The notes under the pieces are model-generated. The model did not search any database, was not told the DNA's origin, and saw nothing but the letters and a program-made list of their open reading frames with translations. A stretch of DNA of 39,148 nt from positions 1 through 39,148 of the forward strand of contig CAYLSB010000041.1 in NCBI GenBank assembly GCA_964386005.1. The letters are read 5' to 3'. The number at the start of each line of letters is the position of its first letter. Within the stretch, counting starts at the first letter, position 1. Of this stretch, positions 7,563 through 15,772 are shown piece after piece. The position numbers and the translations under genes were made by a program. The DNA comes from FEN-1350 sp964386005 (lineage in GTDB: Bacteria > Planctomycetota > Phycisphaerae > Sedimentisphaerales > Anaerohalosphaeraceae).

Positions 7563-8879
7563 ATGACACAGACAGATGTCTCGAAATCCAAGGGCCCCAA
7601 ACCCCGCAAGCTGATGTTGATCCGCTATGGCAGGATGGGTCTGCTGGGCTGGTTTGAACATAACGAGTCCGTTATCCCCAAGACGCCGACTCGGGTGATC
7701 ATCAAGACCACCCGCGGGATGGAATTGGGCGAAGTGGTGGGGCCGTTCAGTTACCGTTCCGGGCAGTTCAGGAACTCGCCGGAACAGGTGACGGCATATT
7801 ATAATTCCGCCGATCCGAAAGATTTCCCAATCGTGGAAGGAGGGAGTTTCGTTCGGTTTGCCACGGAGGAAGATCTGCGGGAGGCCGAACACCTCGATGC
7901 GTCGGCCCAGGAGGAGGCGAGAACCTGCGCCAGATTCGTGCGGGAAATGAACCTGCCGATGAAGATTATCGAGGCCGAGCATTTGTTCGGCGGCGAACGG
8001 ATTATCCTCTACTTCAGCAGCAACGGACGCGTGGATTTCCGCGATCTGGTTCGTCGGCTGGCCAAAGAGTACCAGACCCGGATTGAACTGCGGCAGATCG
8101 GCTCGCGCGACGAGGCCCGTCTGATCAGCGATTTCGAAAGCTGCGGACAGGAATGCTGTTGTCGGAGGTTTCTCAAGATTCTCGATCCGGTGAATATGCG
8201 GATGGCCAAGCTGCAGAAAGCCACGCTGGATCCGTCCAAGATTTCCGGACATTGCGGACGCCTGAAGTGCTGCCTGCGCTATGAGGATGAAATTTACCGG
8301 ATTCTGAAGGAGCAGATGCCCAGGAAGAATTCATGGGTTCAGACCCCCCGAGGGCCCGGCCGCATTTTTGACGCGCAGATTCTGACCCAGCAGGTGGTGG
8401 TGCAGCTTAGCGAAAACGAAAGAGAATCCTTTGCGGCGCGGGACGTATCGCCGCTTGCGGGGCCCCCGGAAGGCGTGACCTGGCACCTGTTCAAACCGGC
8501 GATTCCGGCTCGTCCGGGTGAATCGGCCGGACCGAATGATTCCGCCGCTCCGGGCGGGCGGCCCTCGGGACGCGACCGCAACCGGCAGGGCCAGCGCTGC
8601 GATCGGCTCAATCGGCCGAGACGGCCGGACCGGAATGAATGGGGAAATGGAAATGCCCCTCCTTCGGCCCAACTCCGTAATCAACCGATCGCCGACACGG
8701 ACTCGCCGAATCATGAATCCCCTCAAGGGATTGCCGACACGGAATCGACGACGCCGACCGGCGAAGAGGAAATGCCCATGCAGGGTTTCGCCGTTGAGGA
8801 TCGCGATTTGACACAACAGAACGACGGCCCGGTTTCCGACGATGCGGCCGACGCTCCCGATACGAAGGACCAGCCATGA
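7563..8879 (+). CDS. ricT: PSP1-domain protein, RicT (YaaT) homologue
   Basis: A 438-residue protein with a PSP1 C-terminal domain at about 16-255. The typical phrases are RVIIKTTRGMELGEVVG (44-60), VDFRDLVRRLAKEY, RIELRQIGSRDEARLI, and the cysteine-rich stretch around 194-237. Cys194, Cys198-200, Cys231, Cys236 and Cys237 lie in CGQECCC and SGHCGRLKCCLRYE. In B. subtilis RicT belongs to the Fe-S Y-complex (RicA-RicF-RicT), which stimulates RNase Y mRNA processing; these cysteines are the likely cluster ligands. No RicA or RicF gene is visible here. About 140 C-terminal residues are Pro/Arg/Asp-rich and probably disordered. The ATG at 7563 follows AGGA at 7554-7557. The stop overlaps the metG start by four bases (ATGA), so the two genes are probably translationally coupled. 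Confidence 0.93.
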   Translation: MTQTDVSKSKGPKPRKLMLIRYGRMGLLGWFEHNESVIPKTPTRVIIKTTRGMELGEVVGPFSYRSGQFRNSPEQVTAYYNSADPKDFPIVEGGSFVRFATEEDLREAEHLDASAQEEARTCARFVREMNLPMKIIEAEHLFGGERIILYFSSNGRVDFRDLVRRLAKEYQTRIELRQIGSRDEARLISDFESCGQECCCRRFLKILDPVNMRMAKLQKATLDPSKISGHCGRLKCCLRYEDEIYRILKEQMPRKNSWVQTPRGPGRIFDAQILTQQVVVQLSENERESFAARDVSPLAGPPEGVTWHLFKPAIPARPGESAGPNDSAAPGGRPSGRDRNRQGQRCDRLNRPRRPDRNEWGNGNAPPSAQLRNQPIADTDSPNHESPQGIADTESTTPTGEEEMPMQGFAVEDRDLTQQNDGPVSDDAADAPDTKDQP

Positions 8880-10906
8880 CGCGCAAGATCTTTGTGACTT
8901 CGGCCCTGCCGTATGCCAACGGGCCGATCCATATCGGTCATTTGGTGGAGTATCTGCAGACGGATATCTGGGTGCGGTTCCAGAAGCTGTGCGGCAATAC
9001 CTGTTTGTATTTCTGTGCCGATGACACGCACGGAACGCCCGTGATGATTCGTGCGCGGCAGGAGGGCATCACGCCCGAAACACTCATCGAGCGGGTGCGC
9101 GGCGAGCATGTCCGCGATTTTACGGCTTTCGGCATCGAGTTTGACAATTATTACTCCACGCATTCGCCCGAGAATCGCGCGTTCAGCGAGATGATTTACC
9201 AGCGGGCACTGGCCCGCGGCTCGATCGTCAAACGCGACGTCGAGCAGGCCTACTGCGAGCAGGACAAGATGTGGCTGCCCGACCGGTACATCAAAGGAAC
9301 CTGTCCGAAGTGCAACGCCCCCGATCAGTACGGCGATTCGTGCGATGCCTGCGGCGCGCATTACCGACCGACGGAGTTGATCAATCCCTACAGCTCGCTG
9401 AGCGGGAAAACGCCGGTGTGGAAAAACAGTCTCCATTACTTTTTCCGTCTGGCCGATTTCGAAACCCCCTTGCGAAACCTGATGGATGCCGGATATGTTC
9501 AACCGCAGGTCCGCAACAAGATGGAGGAATGGTTCTCCGCGGGTCTGCGGGATTGGGACATTTCGCGCGACGGGCCGTATTTCGGTTTTGCGATTCCCGG
9601 CGAGACGGACAAGTATTTTTACGTCTGGCTCGACGCCCCGATCGGATACATGGCCTCGTGCAAACATTACTGCGACCGCAACGGTCTGGATTTCGAACAG
9701 GTCTGGAACGGCCGCGAGTGGGAACTGTATCATTTTATCGGCAAGGACATCATGTATTTTCATGCGCTGTTCTGGCCGGCGTTGCTGATGGCCGCCGAAC
9801 AGCGAACGGCCAATAAACTTTTCGTGCATGGTTTCCTGACGGTCAACGGCCAGAAGATGAGCAAGAGCAAGGGCACGTTCATTATGGCCGAGACGTACCT
9901 GCGACATCTTGATCCGGAGTACCTGCGATACTACTATGCCAGCAAACTCGCCCCGGGCGTGGATGATCTGGACCTGAACTTCGATGATTTTGTGCTCAAG
10001 GTCAACGCGGATCTTGTCGGCAAGTTCGCCAACCTGGCCAGCCGTTCGGTGCCCATGATCACCAAAAAACTCGGCGGGCGGGTCGGCAGGGTCGATGAGA
10101 CCGGCAGGCGGATCCTGGCGAAATTACAGGCGGCCAAAGATTCAATCGCGGCCGATTACGAATCGCTGAACTATTCCAATGCCGTGCGAACGATTACCGC
10201 TCTGGCGGATGAGTGCAATCAATATGTCGATCAGAACAAACCCTGGTCAACCATCGACGCCGATCCCGAAGGTACCCGGACGGTTTTGACGACGGTGGTC
10301 AATGCGGTACGATTCCTGACGGTCTATCTTAAGCCCATCCTTCCGCGATTTGCGGCGAAAGTGGAAACCTGCCTGGATTCCGGATCGCTGTCGATTGCGG
10401 ATGTGGATACGTTATTTGAAGATCGTCCGGTACGGCCGTTCGAGCGGCTGGCCGAACGAGTGGATAAGGATAAGGTGACAGCTATGGTCGAAGAAAGCAA
10501 AGAACAATCGCAACCCGCGCAAACAACGCCCGCTGCCCCGGTCGTACCGGCCGTGACGCAACTGGCCGAACCCCTGGAGCCAACCTGCAGCTTCGAGGAT
10601 TTCACGAAGGTCGATCTGCGAATCGCCCGGATCGCCAAGGCCGAAGCCGTCGAAGGCGCCGACAAACTCCTCAAGCTCGAACTGGATCTGGGGGCTCTCA
10701 CCAAGCAGGTCTTCGCCGGAATCGCCAAGGCCTATACGCCGGATCAGTTGGTCGGGCGGTTGGTAGTCTGTGTGGCCAATCTCCAGCCGCGCAAGATGCG
10801 GTTTGGGACCTCCGATGGTATGGTACTGGCCAGCGGATTGGGCGGTAAAGAGATCTTTCTACTCTCGGCCGACAGCGGCGCTCAGCCCGGCCAGCGGGTG
10901 CACTGA
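8876..10906 (+). CDS. metG: Methionyl-tRNA synthetase
   Basis: Charges tRNA-Met with methionine. The 676-residue protein is almost identical in length to E. coli MetG. The class I signatures are HIGH (residues 19-22, in NGPIHIGH) and KMSKS (327-331). A zinc knuckle is formed by CPKC and CDAC at about 142-161, giving the MetG1-type arrangement. An anticodon-binding helical domain spans roughly 370-545. A linker rich in Gln, Pro and Ala follows, and then a C-terminal tRNA-binding OB fold (EMAPII/Trbp111-like, about 570-676: FEDFTKVDLRIARIAKAEAV, then LQPRKMRFGTSDGMVLA). The start codon overlaps the ricT stop. MetS also follows yaaT in the Bacillus cluster, a few genes downstream, so the order looks ancestral. 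Confidence 0.98.
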   Translation: MTRKIFVTSALPYANGPIHIGHLVEYLQTDIWVRFQKLCGNTCLYFCADDTHGTPVMIRARQEGITPETLIERVRGEHVRDFTAFGIEFDNYYSTHSPENRAFSEMIYQRALARGSIVKRDVEQAYCEQDKMWLPDRYIKGTCPKCNAPDQYGDSCDACGAHYRPTELINPYSSLSGKTPVWKNSLHYFFRLADFETPLRNLMDAGYVQPQVRNKMEEWFSAGLRDWDISRDGPYFGFAIPGETDKYFYVWLDAPIGYMASCKHYCDRNGLDFEQVWNGREWELYHFIGKDIMYFHALFWPALLMAAEQRTANKLFVHGFLTVNGQKMSKSKGTFIMAETYLRHLDPEYLRYYYASKLAPGVDDLDLNFDDFVLKVNADLVGKFANLASRSVPMITKKLGGRVGRVDETGRRILAKLQAAKDSIAADYESLNYSNAVRTITALADECNQYVDQNKPWSTIDADPEGTRTVLTTVVNAVRFLTVYLKPILPRFAAKVETCLDSGSLSIADVDTLFEDRPVRPFERLAERVDKDKVTAMVEESKEQSQPAQTTPAAPVVPAVTQLAEPLEPTCSFEDFTKVDLRIARIAKAEAVEGADKLLKLELDLGALTKQVFAGIAKAYTPDQLVGRLVVCVANLQPRKMRFGTSDGMVLASGLGGKEIFLLSADSGAQPGQRVH

Positions 10907-10928
10907 TCCGATGGAGGGTGCCGGCGGC

Positions 10929-11321
10929 ATGAAGTTGAGTATCGAAGACATCGCCAAACAGGACGGCCGTTTCGATCCCCGCGGCTTGAAATTCGTCTTT
11001 GATGCCCTGGGTTCGACCGTACAGCGCTTCCGGGCCAAGCCCCAGGAATCGGAGGGCGAAGAGGCCGGGCCGCATCATATCACCGGCGCCCAACTGGCCG
11101 AGGGCGTCGCCCAATGTGCGTCCGAGCGATGGGGCCGCCTGGCACGGATGGTGTTGAACGGTTGGGGCATCCGCACGACCCGCGATATCGGCGAGATCGT
11201 CTATCTGATGATCCGCCACGGCTGGATGACCGCACAGGAAACCGACCGCATCGAAGACTTTGACGATGTATTCGATTTTGAAAATCTATTTGAAACCCAG
11301 TATGATTTCGACATTCGCTGA
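10929..11321 (+). CDS. Minf_1886 family protein
   Basis: A 130-residue protein of the Minf_1886 family, described as restricted to Planctomycetes and Verrucomicrobia and of unknown function. The family pattern is visible. An N-terminal helix (IEDIAKQDGRFDPRGLKFVFDAL) is followed by HHITGAQLAEGVAQCASERWG, then MVLNGWGIRTTRDIGEIVYLMI, and an acidic, aromatic tail (EDFDDVFDFENLF) near the end. The ATG at 10929 is preferred because GGAGGG at 10913-10918 lies upstream and the family starts just before this helix. An ATG at 10911 would place the ribosome binding site inside the gene. It begins 22 bases after metG and is probably the last gene of this plus-strand run. The family supports the proposed Planctomycetota origin. 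Confidence 0.88.
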   Translation: MKLSIEDIAKQDGRFDPRGLKFVFDALGSTVQRFRAKPQESEGEEAGPHHITGAQLAEGVAQCASERWGRLARMVLNGWGIRTTRDIGEIVYLMIRHGWMTAQETDRIEDFDDVFDFENLFETQYDFDIR

Positions 11322-11329
11322 TCGAAATC
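11304..11329. terminator. Stem-loop between convergent genes, possible terminator
   Basis: GATTTCGA (11304-11311) and TCGAAATC (11322-11329) form a perfect 8-bp stem with a 10-base loop. It straddles the stop codon of the Minf_1886 gene and lies between two convergent genes. The flank has only short T runs, so it is not a textbook intrinsic terminator, but the position suits a two-way terminator. Confidence 0.35.
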
Positions 11330-11344
11330 TCAAAATTTGTTGGC

Positions 11345-12025
11345 TTACAATTCCGCAGGTTTTTTTCGTGTGAAGATCCGACTTCCAAAACGGTAGATTC
11401 CCCATCCCAGAGCCAGAACTCCAATTCCCAGGATCACGTCCAATAACACAAGCAACGGCTTTTGATCGCGGCCCGATTGCATGGCGATCGGTTCGATGAT
11501 GTCAAACAGTGGCGTGATGACGAACAACGCCAGAAAACAAAAGTACCATTTCACCGCACGGGAATGTTTTCGAAAATCCATTTCCAATTCGACATGAATC
11601 CATTTATGTAAACAACGATTGCATGCCAGATGAAACAGCCCCGCAAGTATCCAGATGAGGGGAGTTGTATAGGATGCGTATTCTATGCTCTGCTTTGGAA
11701 AATATTTCCATTCCAGTGGAGAGAGGATTGATAGGAGGAGCACAAATGCGATTGTTGCCCAAACGATGGAAAGGCGACGGAGGTTGCGAGAAGACACGCC
11801 TTTCTTACATTGGATAGCGACAAACATAAAGAAAACCGATGCCAGAAAAAAAATGGAGCCCGGAAATACAAGGAAAAGAAGACGGGATAAAAAATCAGAA
11901 ACGGTATCAGTTTCGGCGAATATTCGATATTGACCCATGATAATAGCATACAGGATGTATAATCCTATAACCCCCGAAAAAATCGCCAATCCTTGTATAA
12001 GCCAGGCACGATTTTTCGATTCCAT
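11345..12025 (-). CDS. Uncharacterised polytopic membrane protein
   Basis: A 226-residue protein I do not recognise. Hydrophobic segments suggest six transmembrane helices: LIQGLAIFSGVIGLYILYAI, LLFLVFPGSIFFLASVFFMFVAI, LSIVWATIAFVLLLSIL, TPLIWILAGLFHLAC, WYFCFLALFVITPLFDII and LLVLLDVILGIGVLALGWGIY. The C-terminus is basic (RIFTRKKPAEL). The ATG at 12025 is chosen because GAGGACAGG lies just upstream on this strand. The open frame extends 31 residues further up to 12118 without better support. The sequence is noticeably more AT-rich than its neighbours. It is the terminal gene of the minus-strand block and is convergent with the housekeeping run. No catalytic or transporter motif is visible. 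Confidence 0.65.
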   Translation of the reverse strand: MESKNRAWLIQGLAIFSGVIGLYILYAIIMGQYRIFAETDTVSDFLSRLLFLVFPGSIFFLASVFFMFVAIQCKKGVSSRNLRRLSIVWATIAFVLLLSILSPLEWKYFPKQSIEYASYTTPLIWILAGLFHLACNRCLHKWIHVELEMDFRKHSRAVKWYFCFLALFVITPLFDIIEPIAMQSGRDQKPLLVLLDVILGIGVLALGWGIYRFGSRIFTRKKPAEL

Positions 12026-12142
12026 GTTCCTGTCCTCGATTCCCCGGAAACCGATTATATTATTACATACCACTTTCGATTGAGAATCCATTATAAGTCG
12101 GGTTCCGATACGATTCAAGGGGCTCTGGAAGCTCTGACCCTT

Positions 12143-14155
12143 CTATTTGACCTTGAGTTCGACGCTTTCTCCTGGGATTTGCCGGATCGTCTCTTTGGCC
12201 TGGTTTGACAAGGAAGGATCTTTGGATTTCGTCAGGATGAGTTCGAGCAGCGATTTGGCCATGAGCCGTTCCTGAGGCGATGTCAGATTTTTCGCCGTCT
12301 GAATCACGGCGATGGCCGCTTCCTGCTGAACGGAGGAGTCGTCCAGGTACGGCCGCAGCAGGTGCAGGCCCTCGATGCATTTCAGACTGCCCAGGCCCGA
12401 CAGGATCAGGCGTTTTTCCTCGACCGAATCCCGAATCCGGCGATTGGCCTCGGTCAACCAGCGGAGTGCATGCCCTCGAGATTCGGGGGCCGCTCGATTG
12501 GATTCCATCGCCGCCATCCGGATCAGACCTCGCAAGGCCAGAATGCGGGAAACCTCGTCGGTTGATCTCGTGTAAATATCCAGAAGCAACAGAGCCGGAG
12601 CCGGGTCGGGCCAGTCAACGAGGATTCGAAAGGCCGTCCGGCGAACCTGTTCGTCCGGATCGTTGTGTGCCGACATGATCAGTCGGCAGCCGGCGGGGTC
12701 GCCGATCAGGGCCATGATTCGCAGAAGCGAACATTGATCCCGCGGATCCCGGGCCTGCTGATACGCTGTTATCAGTCCGTCGATGCGATGTTCGCCGGCG
12801 GGATTTTTGGCGGCGATCTGTGCAACGGTTCGTTCGGCCTTTTCGCGGGCGGCATCGTCCTTGCAGGCCAGGGTCAATCGGATCAGCTCCGGAAGATCGT
12901 TCAAACCGGCAACGGATGAAAGAGCGACAAACGCGGCCTTGTTCACCGCGGGATTGTCATCCCCGGCTTGTGTAAGAAGTTGCTCTGTCGCGATCGTCGC
13001 TCCGCGATCTCCCAGAATGGCGATCAGTCTGGCTCGCGCGTCCGGCGATGCCGATGGAATCGCCTCCAGAATGTGCCGATCGGTATTTGCTGCGGATATT
13101 TTCCTCAAACTTTCTGCGGCGGCATCGGCCTCCTTCATTGAGTCGGTTCCGATGGATTTCAACAGGATCGGCACGCTCGAAGGGCCTCCGATTTTGCCCA
13201 GGGTCTGCATGACGGCCGTTCGGACTTGCAGTGAATCCGAAGTCGCAAGGGCTTCGACCGCTCCGCAGACACCGGGATCATTGCGATCGATCAGGACCTT
13301 CAATAACGAAACCTGTACAGCCGGCTGTGCCGCTTTCAGGAAGTTGGCCAGGGCATGGGTGACTTCCGAACCGGGCATTTCGCGGGCTATGCGCAGAACG
13401 ACCTCCAGAATCTCAGGATCGTTGGAGTTCAAATTTTCCAATAGAAGCGGCACTCCCGAGGATTGCCGCGCCAGGATCGCCCCGCGCAAAGCCGCTATGT
13501 GAAGCGGCCCGGATACATCCGCTCGACCAACCGCGTCGTACAGTTTCATCGCCGCTTCTCGCTGGTCTGCGGCGAGTTGGTTTTCGGCAATTCGGATACA
13601 GCCCTCCGCCGCGGCGGGACGAAGTTCCGCCGGGCCGGAAGCGAGAGTTTGCCGAAGAAACTCGATCGCCTCAGCCGTCGCGATGTGCCCCAGTGCCAAC
13701 AAGGCCTCGGTTGCCGCGCCCTTGGAGGGATGGCGCGCCAACTCGATCAAGCCGCTGACGGCTTGGGTATCGCGACGCACGCCGACCGAATTGACCACGC
13801 CGATCAGGAGATCGCCCTGCAGTTTTCCCATCGCATCGCGCAGGGCCGTCTCGGCGGTGGCGTCCGGAATTTCTTCGAGAGCACATCGTGCATAGGTACC
13901 GAGCTGCTTATCGGCAAGAAGCGCCGCCAGCGACGAAACCGCATCGTTATTCCCCACGATGGCCAGTTGCTGGCAAGCCCGGGCCTTGTCGAACAGCGAG
14001 GCATCACGGTTCTGCAGGACTTCGACCAACATCCGAACGTCCTCGGTTTTCGGCAGGCCGATATTCGTGGAAGATTGTCCCATGACTATCGACCATGCAC
14101 ACGCCAGACACAGAAGAATGACCCCGATTCCTGTTTTCGATACATGGCTTCTCAT
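12143..14155 (-). CDS. Secreted HEAT-repeat protein
   Basis: A 670-residue protein with an N-terminal signal peptide (about residues 1-27: SKTGIGVILLCLACAWSIVMG). After it come at least a dozen helical repeats of the PBS-lyase HEAT-like type (pattern AxxxLxxLG...AVxxLxxxL). Clear repeats include QLAIVGNNDAVSSLAALL, GLIELARHPSKGAATEALLAL, ALATSDSLQVRTAVMQTLGKIG and RRTAFRILVDWPDPAPALLLL. HEAT arrays act as protein-binding scaffolds; in planctomycetes they are common in exported proteins. No enzymatic domain or heme CxxCH motif is visible. The ATG at 14155 is chosen because it immediately precedes the signal peptide; the frame is open upstream to 14419 but there overlaps the next gene. It lies 68 bases downstream of the Gfo/Idh/MocA gene on the same strand, so the two are probably co-transcribed. 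Confidence 0.82.
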   Translation of the reverse strand: MRSHVSKTGIGVILLCLACAWSIVMGQSSTNIGLPKTEDVRMLVEVLQNRDASLFDKARACQQLAIVGNNDAVSSLAALLADKQLGTYARCALEEIPDATAETALRDAMGKLQGDLLIGVVNSVGVRRDTQAVSGLIELARHPSKGAATEALLALGHIATAEAIEFLRQTLASGPAELRPAAAEGCIRIAENQLAADQREAAMKLYDAVGRADVSGPLHIAALRGAILARQSSGVPLLLENLNSNDPEILEVVLRIAREMPGSEVTHALANFLKAAQPAVQVSLLKVLIDRNDPGVCGAVEALATSDSLQVRTAVMQTLGKIGGPSSVPILLKSIGTDSMKEADAAAESLRKISAANTDRHILEAIPSASPDARARLIAILGDRGATIATEQLLTQAGDDNPAVNKAAFVALSSVAGLNDLPELIRLTLACKDDAAREKAERTVAQIAAKNPAGEHRIDGLITAYQQARDPRDQCSLLRIMALIGDPAGCRLIMSAHNDPDEQVRRTAFRILVDWPDPAPALLLLDIYTRSTDEVSRILALRGLIRMAAMESNRAAPESRGHALRWLTEANRRIRDSVEEKRLILSGLGSLKCIEGLHLLRPYLDDSSVQQEAAIAVIQTAKNLTSPQERLMAKSLLELILTKSKDPSLSNQAKETIRQIPGESVELKVK

Positions 14156-14223
14156 ATCGTCTCTCACATGCAAATATTCATATCGATTCACGGGTCCGAT
14201 GGTTCCTTGTTTCCGGGTTCCGC

Positions 14224-15540
14224 TCAAATATGCCACGGCTCCCGCATCGCGCGGTTTCGCATACGGTTGGCCTGTTCGTCTTGCACGAATTCCTCCGTAA
14301 CCGGATCGAAGACCAGCTTGCGATTGAGCATCCAAGCCGTCGCCGCCGCGTGACAAGCGATATGGGAATGACGCATGACCCCGCCGTGGCACGCCGTCAA
14401 AGCCCTGGATTTGACACAATCCAGAAAATTCCGCGTGTGGGCGGCGGCGTCGGTGCCGGCCATTCGATGAAACTGTTTCAGTTCGGACTTGAGCGATTCC
14501 GGTTGTGTCACAATCTCGCCGCTGTCTCCGGTTTCAATCCAGCCCTGGTCGCCCTCGAACCGTACGGGGCAAGTGCCTGTAAAGGTTCGATACTGCGGAT
14601 CGCGATTGCCGAAGGCATCGTCGAGAAAATCGATGGTCAGTCGAACACCATTGGCATATCGGGCGGTGATGGTGTCGGGCGTCGGCTCAAATTCCACGGG
14701 TGTTGTACCGTCCGCTCCATTGGCCATCTGGCAGAGATCGACCGTATGGGCAGCCCAATCCAAAATCGTGGCGCCGGAATCGAAATCGTAATGGCCGCGC
14801 CAACCCCCGGCGACATAGTGACGATTGTACGGCCGCCACGGCGAGGGACCCAGCCAACGATTCCAGTCGCATTCGTCCGGGACCGGTTCGGGTTCGGCCG
14901 GCAACCAATCAAAACGAATCTGTGGGCGATAACTCGAAGCGTGAAGCGTATGAAGCTTTCCGAGTTTTCCGGTCCGGGCCAAATGGATGGCGAATTGAAA
15001 ATTGGGCACATTGCGTCGCTGCGTTCCGGCCTGGAACACTCGGCCGTACCGCCGCATCGTGTCATCCAGCGCCTGGCATTGGCCGATGGTCAACCCGCAG
15101 GGTTTTTCGCTATAGACATCCTTGCCGGCCTTGGCTGCCAGGATCGAGCCCAGCGTATGCCAGTGGTCCCCGGTGGCGATCAAAATGGCATCGATATCCG
15201 GCCGGGCCAGAAGCTCGAACAGATCCCGATACATCGCGCAATCCCGGTTGCCGTATTTGGCGTCCGCCATCTCCTTGACGGCCTGCCGACGGCTTCGCTG
15301 GATATCGCAGATGGCCGCGAACTGCACGTCGTTTTCGGCGATCATGCATTCCAGAACATGACGTCCGCGAGGACCGATGCCGATCGCGCCCAGAACAATC
15401 CGTTCCGAGGGAGCAATCCCCCCCGAACCGAGGACGGGTGCCGGAATGAACCACGGCAATGCCGCTGCTCCACCCGCCAGGATCGAGCGCTTCAGAAATC
15501 CACGACGGGAGATACCAACATTGAGATGATGCGTACTCAT
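14224..15540 (-). CDS. Tat-exported Gfo/Idh/MocA family oxidoreductase
   Basis: A 438-residue NAD(P)-dependent dehydrogenase-like protein. The N-terminus carries a twin-arginine signal, SRRGFLKRSILAGGAAALPW (residues 10-29), so export to the periplasm is predicted. The Rossmann segment starts at IVLGAIGIGPRGRHVL and continues AAICDI. The family EKP motif is in VYSEKPCGL, near residue 144, with GTQRRN and the GATILDWAAHTVDL segment downstream. Planctomycetes encode many such exported Gfo/Idh/MocA proteins, usually linked to sugar or glycan breakdown; the substrate cannot be told from sequence. The end (MREPWHI) is typical of this planctomycetal subgroup. It leads a two-gene unit with the HEAT-repeat protein. 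An equally long plus-strand frame over the same bases is an antisense shadow. Confidence 0.92.
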   Translation of the reverse strand: MSTHHLNVGISRRGFLKRSILAGGAAALPWFIPAPVLGSGGIAPSERIVLGAIGIGPRGRHVLECMIAENDVQFAAICDIQRSRRQAVKEMADAKYGNRDCAMYRDLFELLARPDIDAILIATGDHWHTLGSILAAKAGKDVYSEKPCGLTIGQCQALDDTMRRYGRVFQAGTQRRNVPNFQFAIHLARTGKLGKLHTLHASSYRPQIRFDWLPAEPEPVPDECDWNRWLGPSPWRPYNRHYVAGGWRGHYDFDSGATILDWAAHTVDLCQMANGADGTTPVEFEPTPDTITARYANGVRLTIDFLDDAFGNRDPQYRTFTGTCPVRFEGDQGWIETGDSGEIVTQPESLKSELKQFHRMAGTDAAAHTRNFLDCVKSRALTACHGGVMRHSHIACHAAATAWMLNRKLVFDPVTEEFVQDEQANRMRNRAMREPWHI

Positions 15541-15726
15541 GCGTTCCGTTCTTTCATTTGAAAAGGATCGATTCAGTCACAGAATGTTCAGCATTACGGA
15601 TGAATCACGGATACCCAATTTGAATCCGTCTGTCAAGACAAATGGCAACCATGGATCGTATTCTCTCGGAGGTTTATTATCCCCCTTTGTGCGGAAATCC
15701 CGCCATTCGATAGGTTCCAATGAAAC

Positions 15727-15746
15727 GGGCGGCACAATGGCCGCCC
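15727..15746 (-). terminator. GC-rich stem-loop after ETF-QO
   Basis: GGGCGGC (15727-15733) and GCCGCCC (15740-15746) form a perfect 7-bp stem with a 6-base loop, 26 bases past the ETF-QO stop in its reading direction. The following bases on that strand are GTTTCATT, a weak U tract. It probably ends the EtfBA-ETF-QO transcript before the Gfo/Idh/MocA gene. Confidence 0.5.
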
Positions 15747-15772
15747 CTGAGATCGATTCACAAATCGATGAG

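Noticed and set aside
13463..14353. A 296-codon plus-strand frame opposite the HEAT-repeat gene
   Set aside because: It has Arg/Ser-rich shadow composition, while the opposite strand has clear HEAT repeats and a signal peptide.
14230..15561. A 443-codon plus-strand frame opposite the Gfo/Idh/MocA gene
   Set aside because: It is the antisense of a clear Gfo/Idh/MocA gene with a Tat signal and EKP motif. The long open frame is a product of codon bias.
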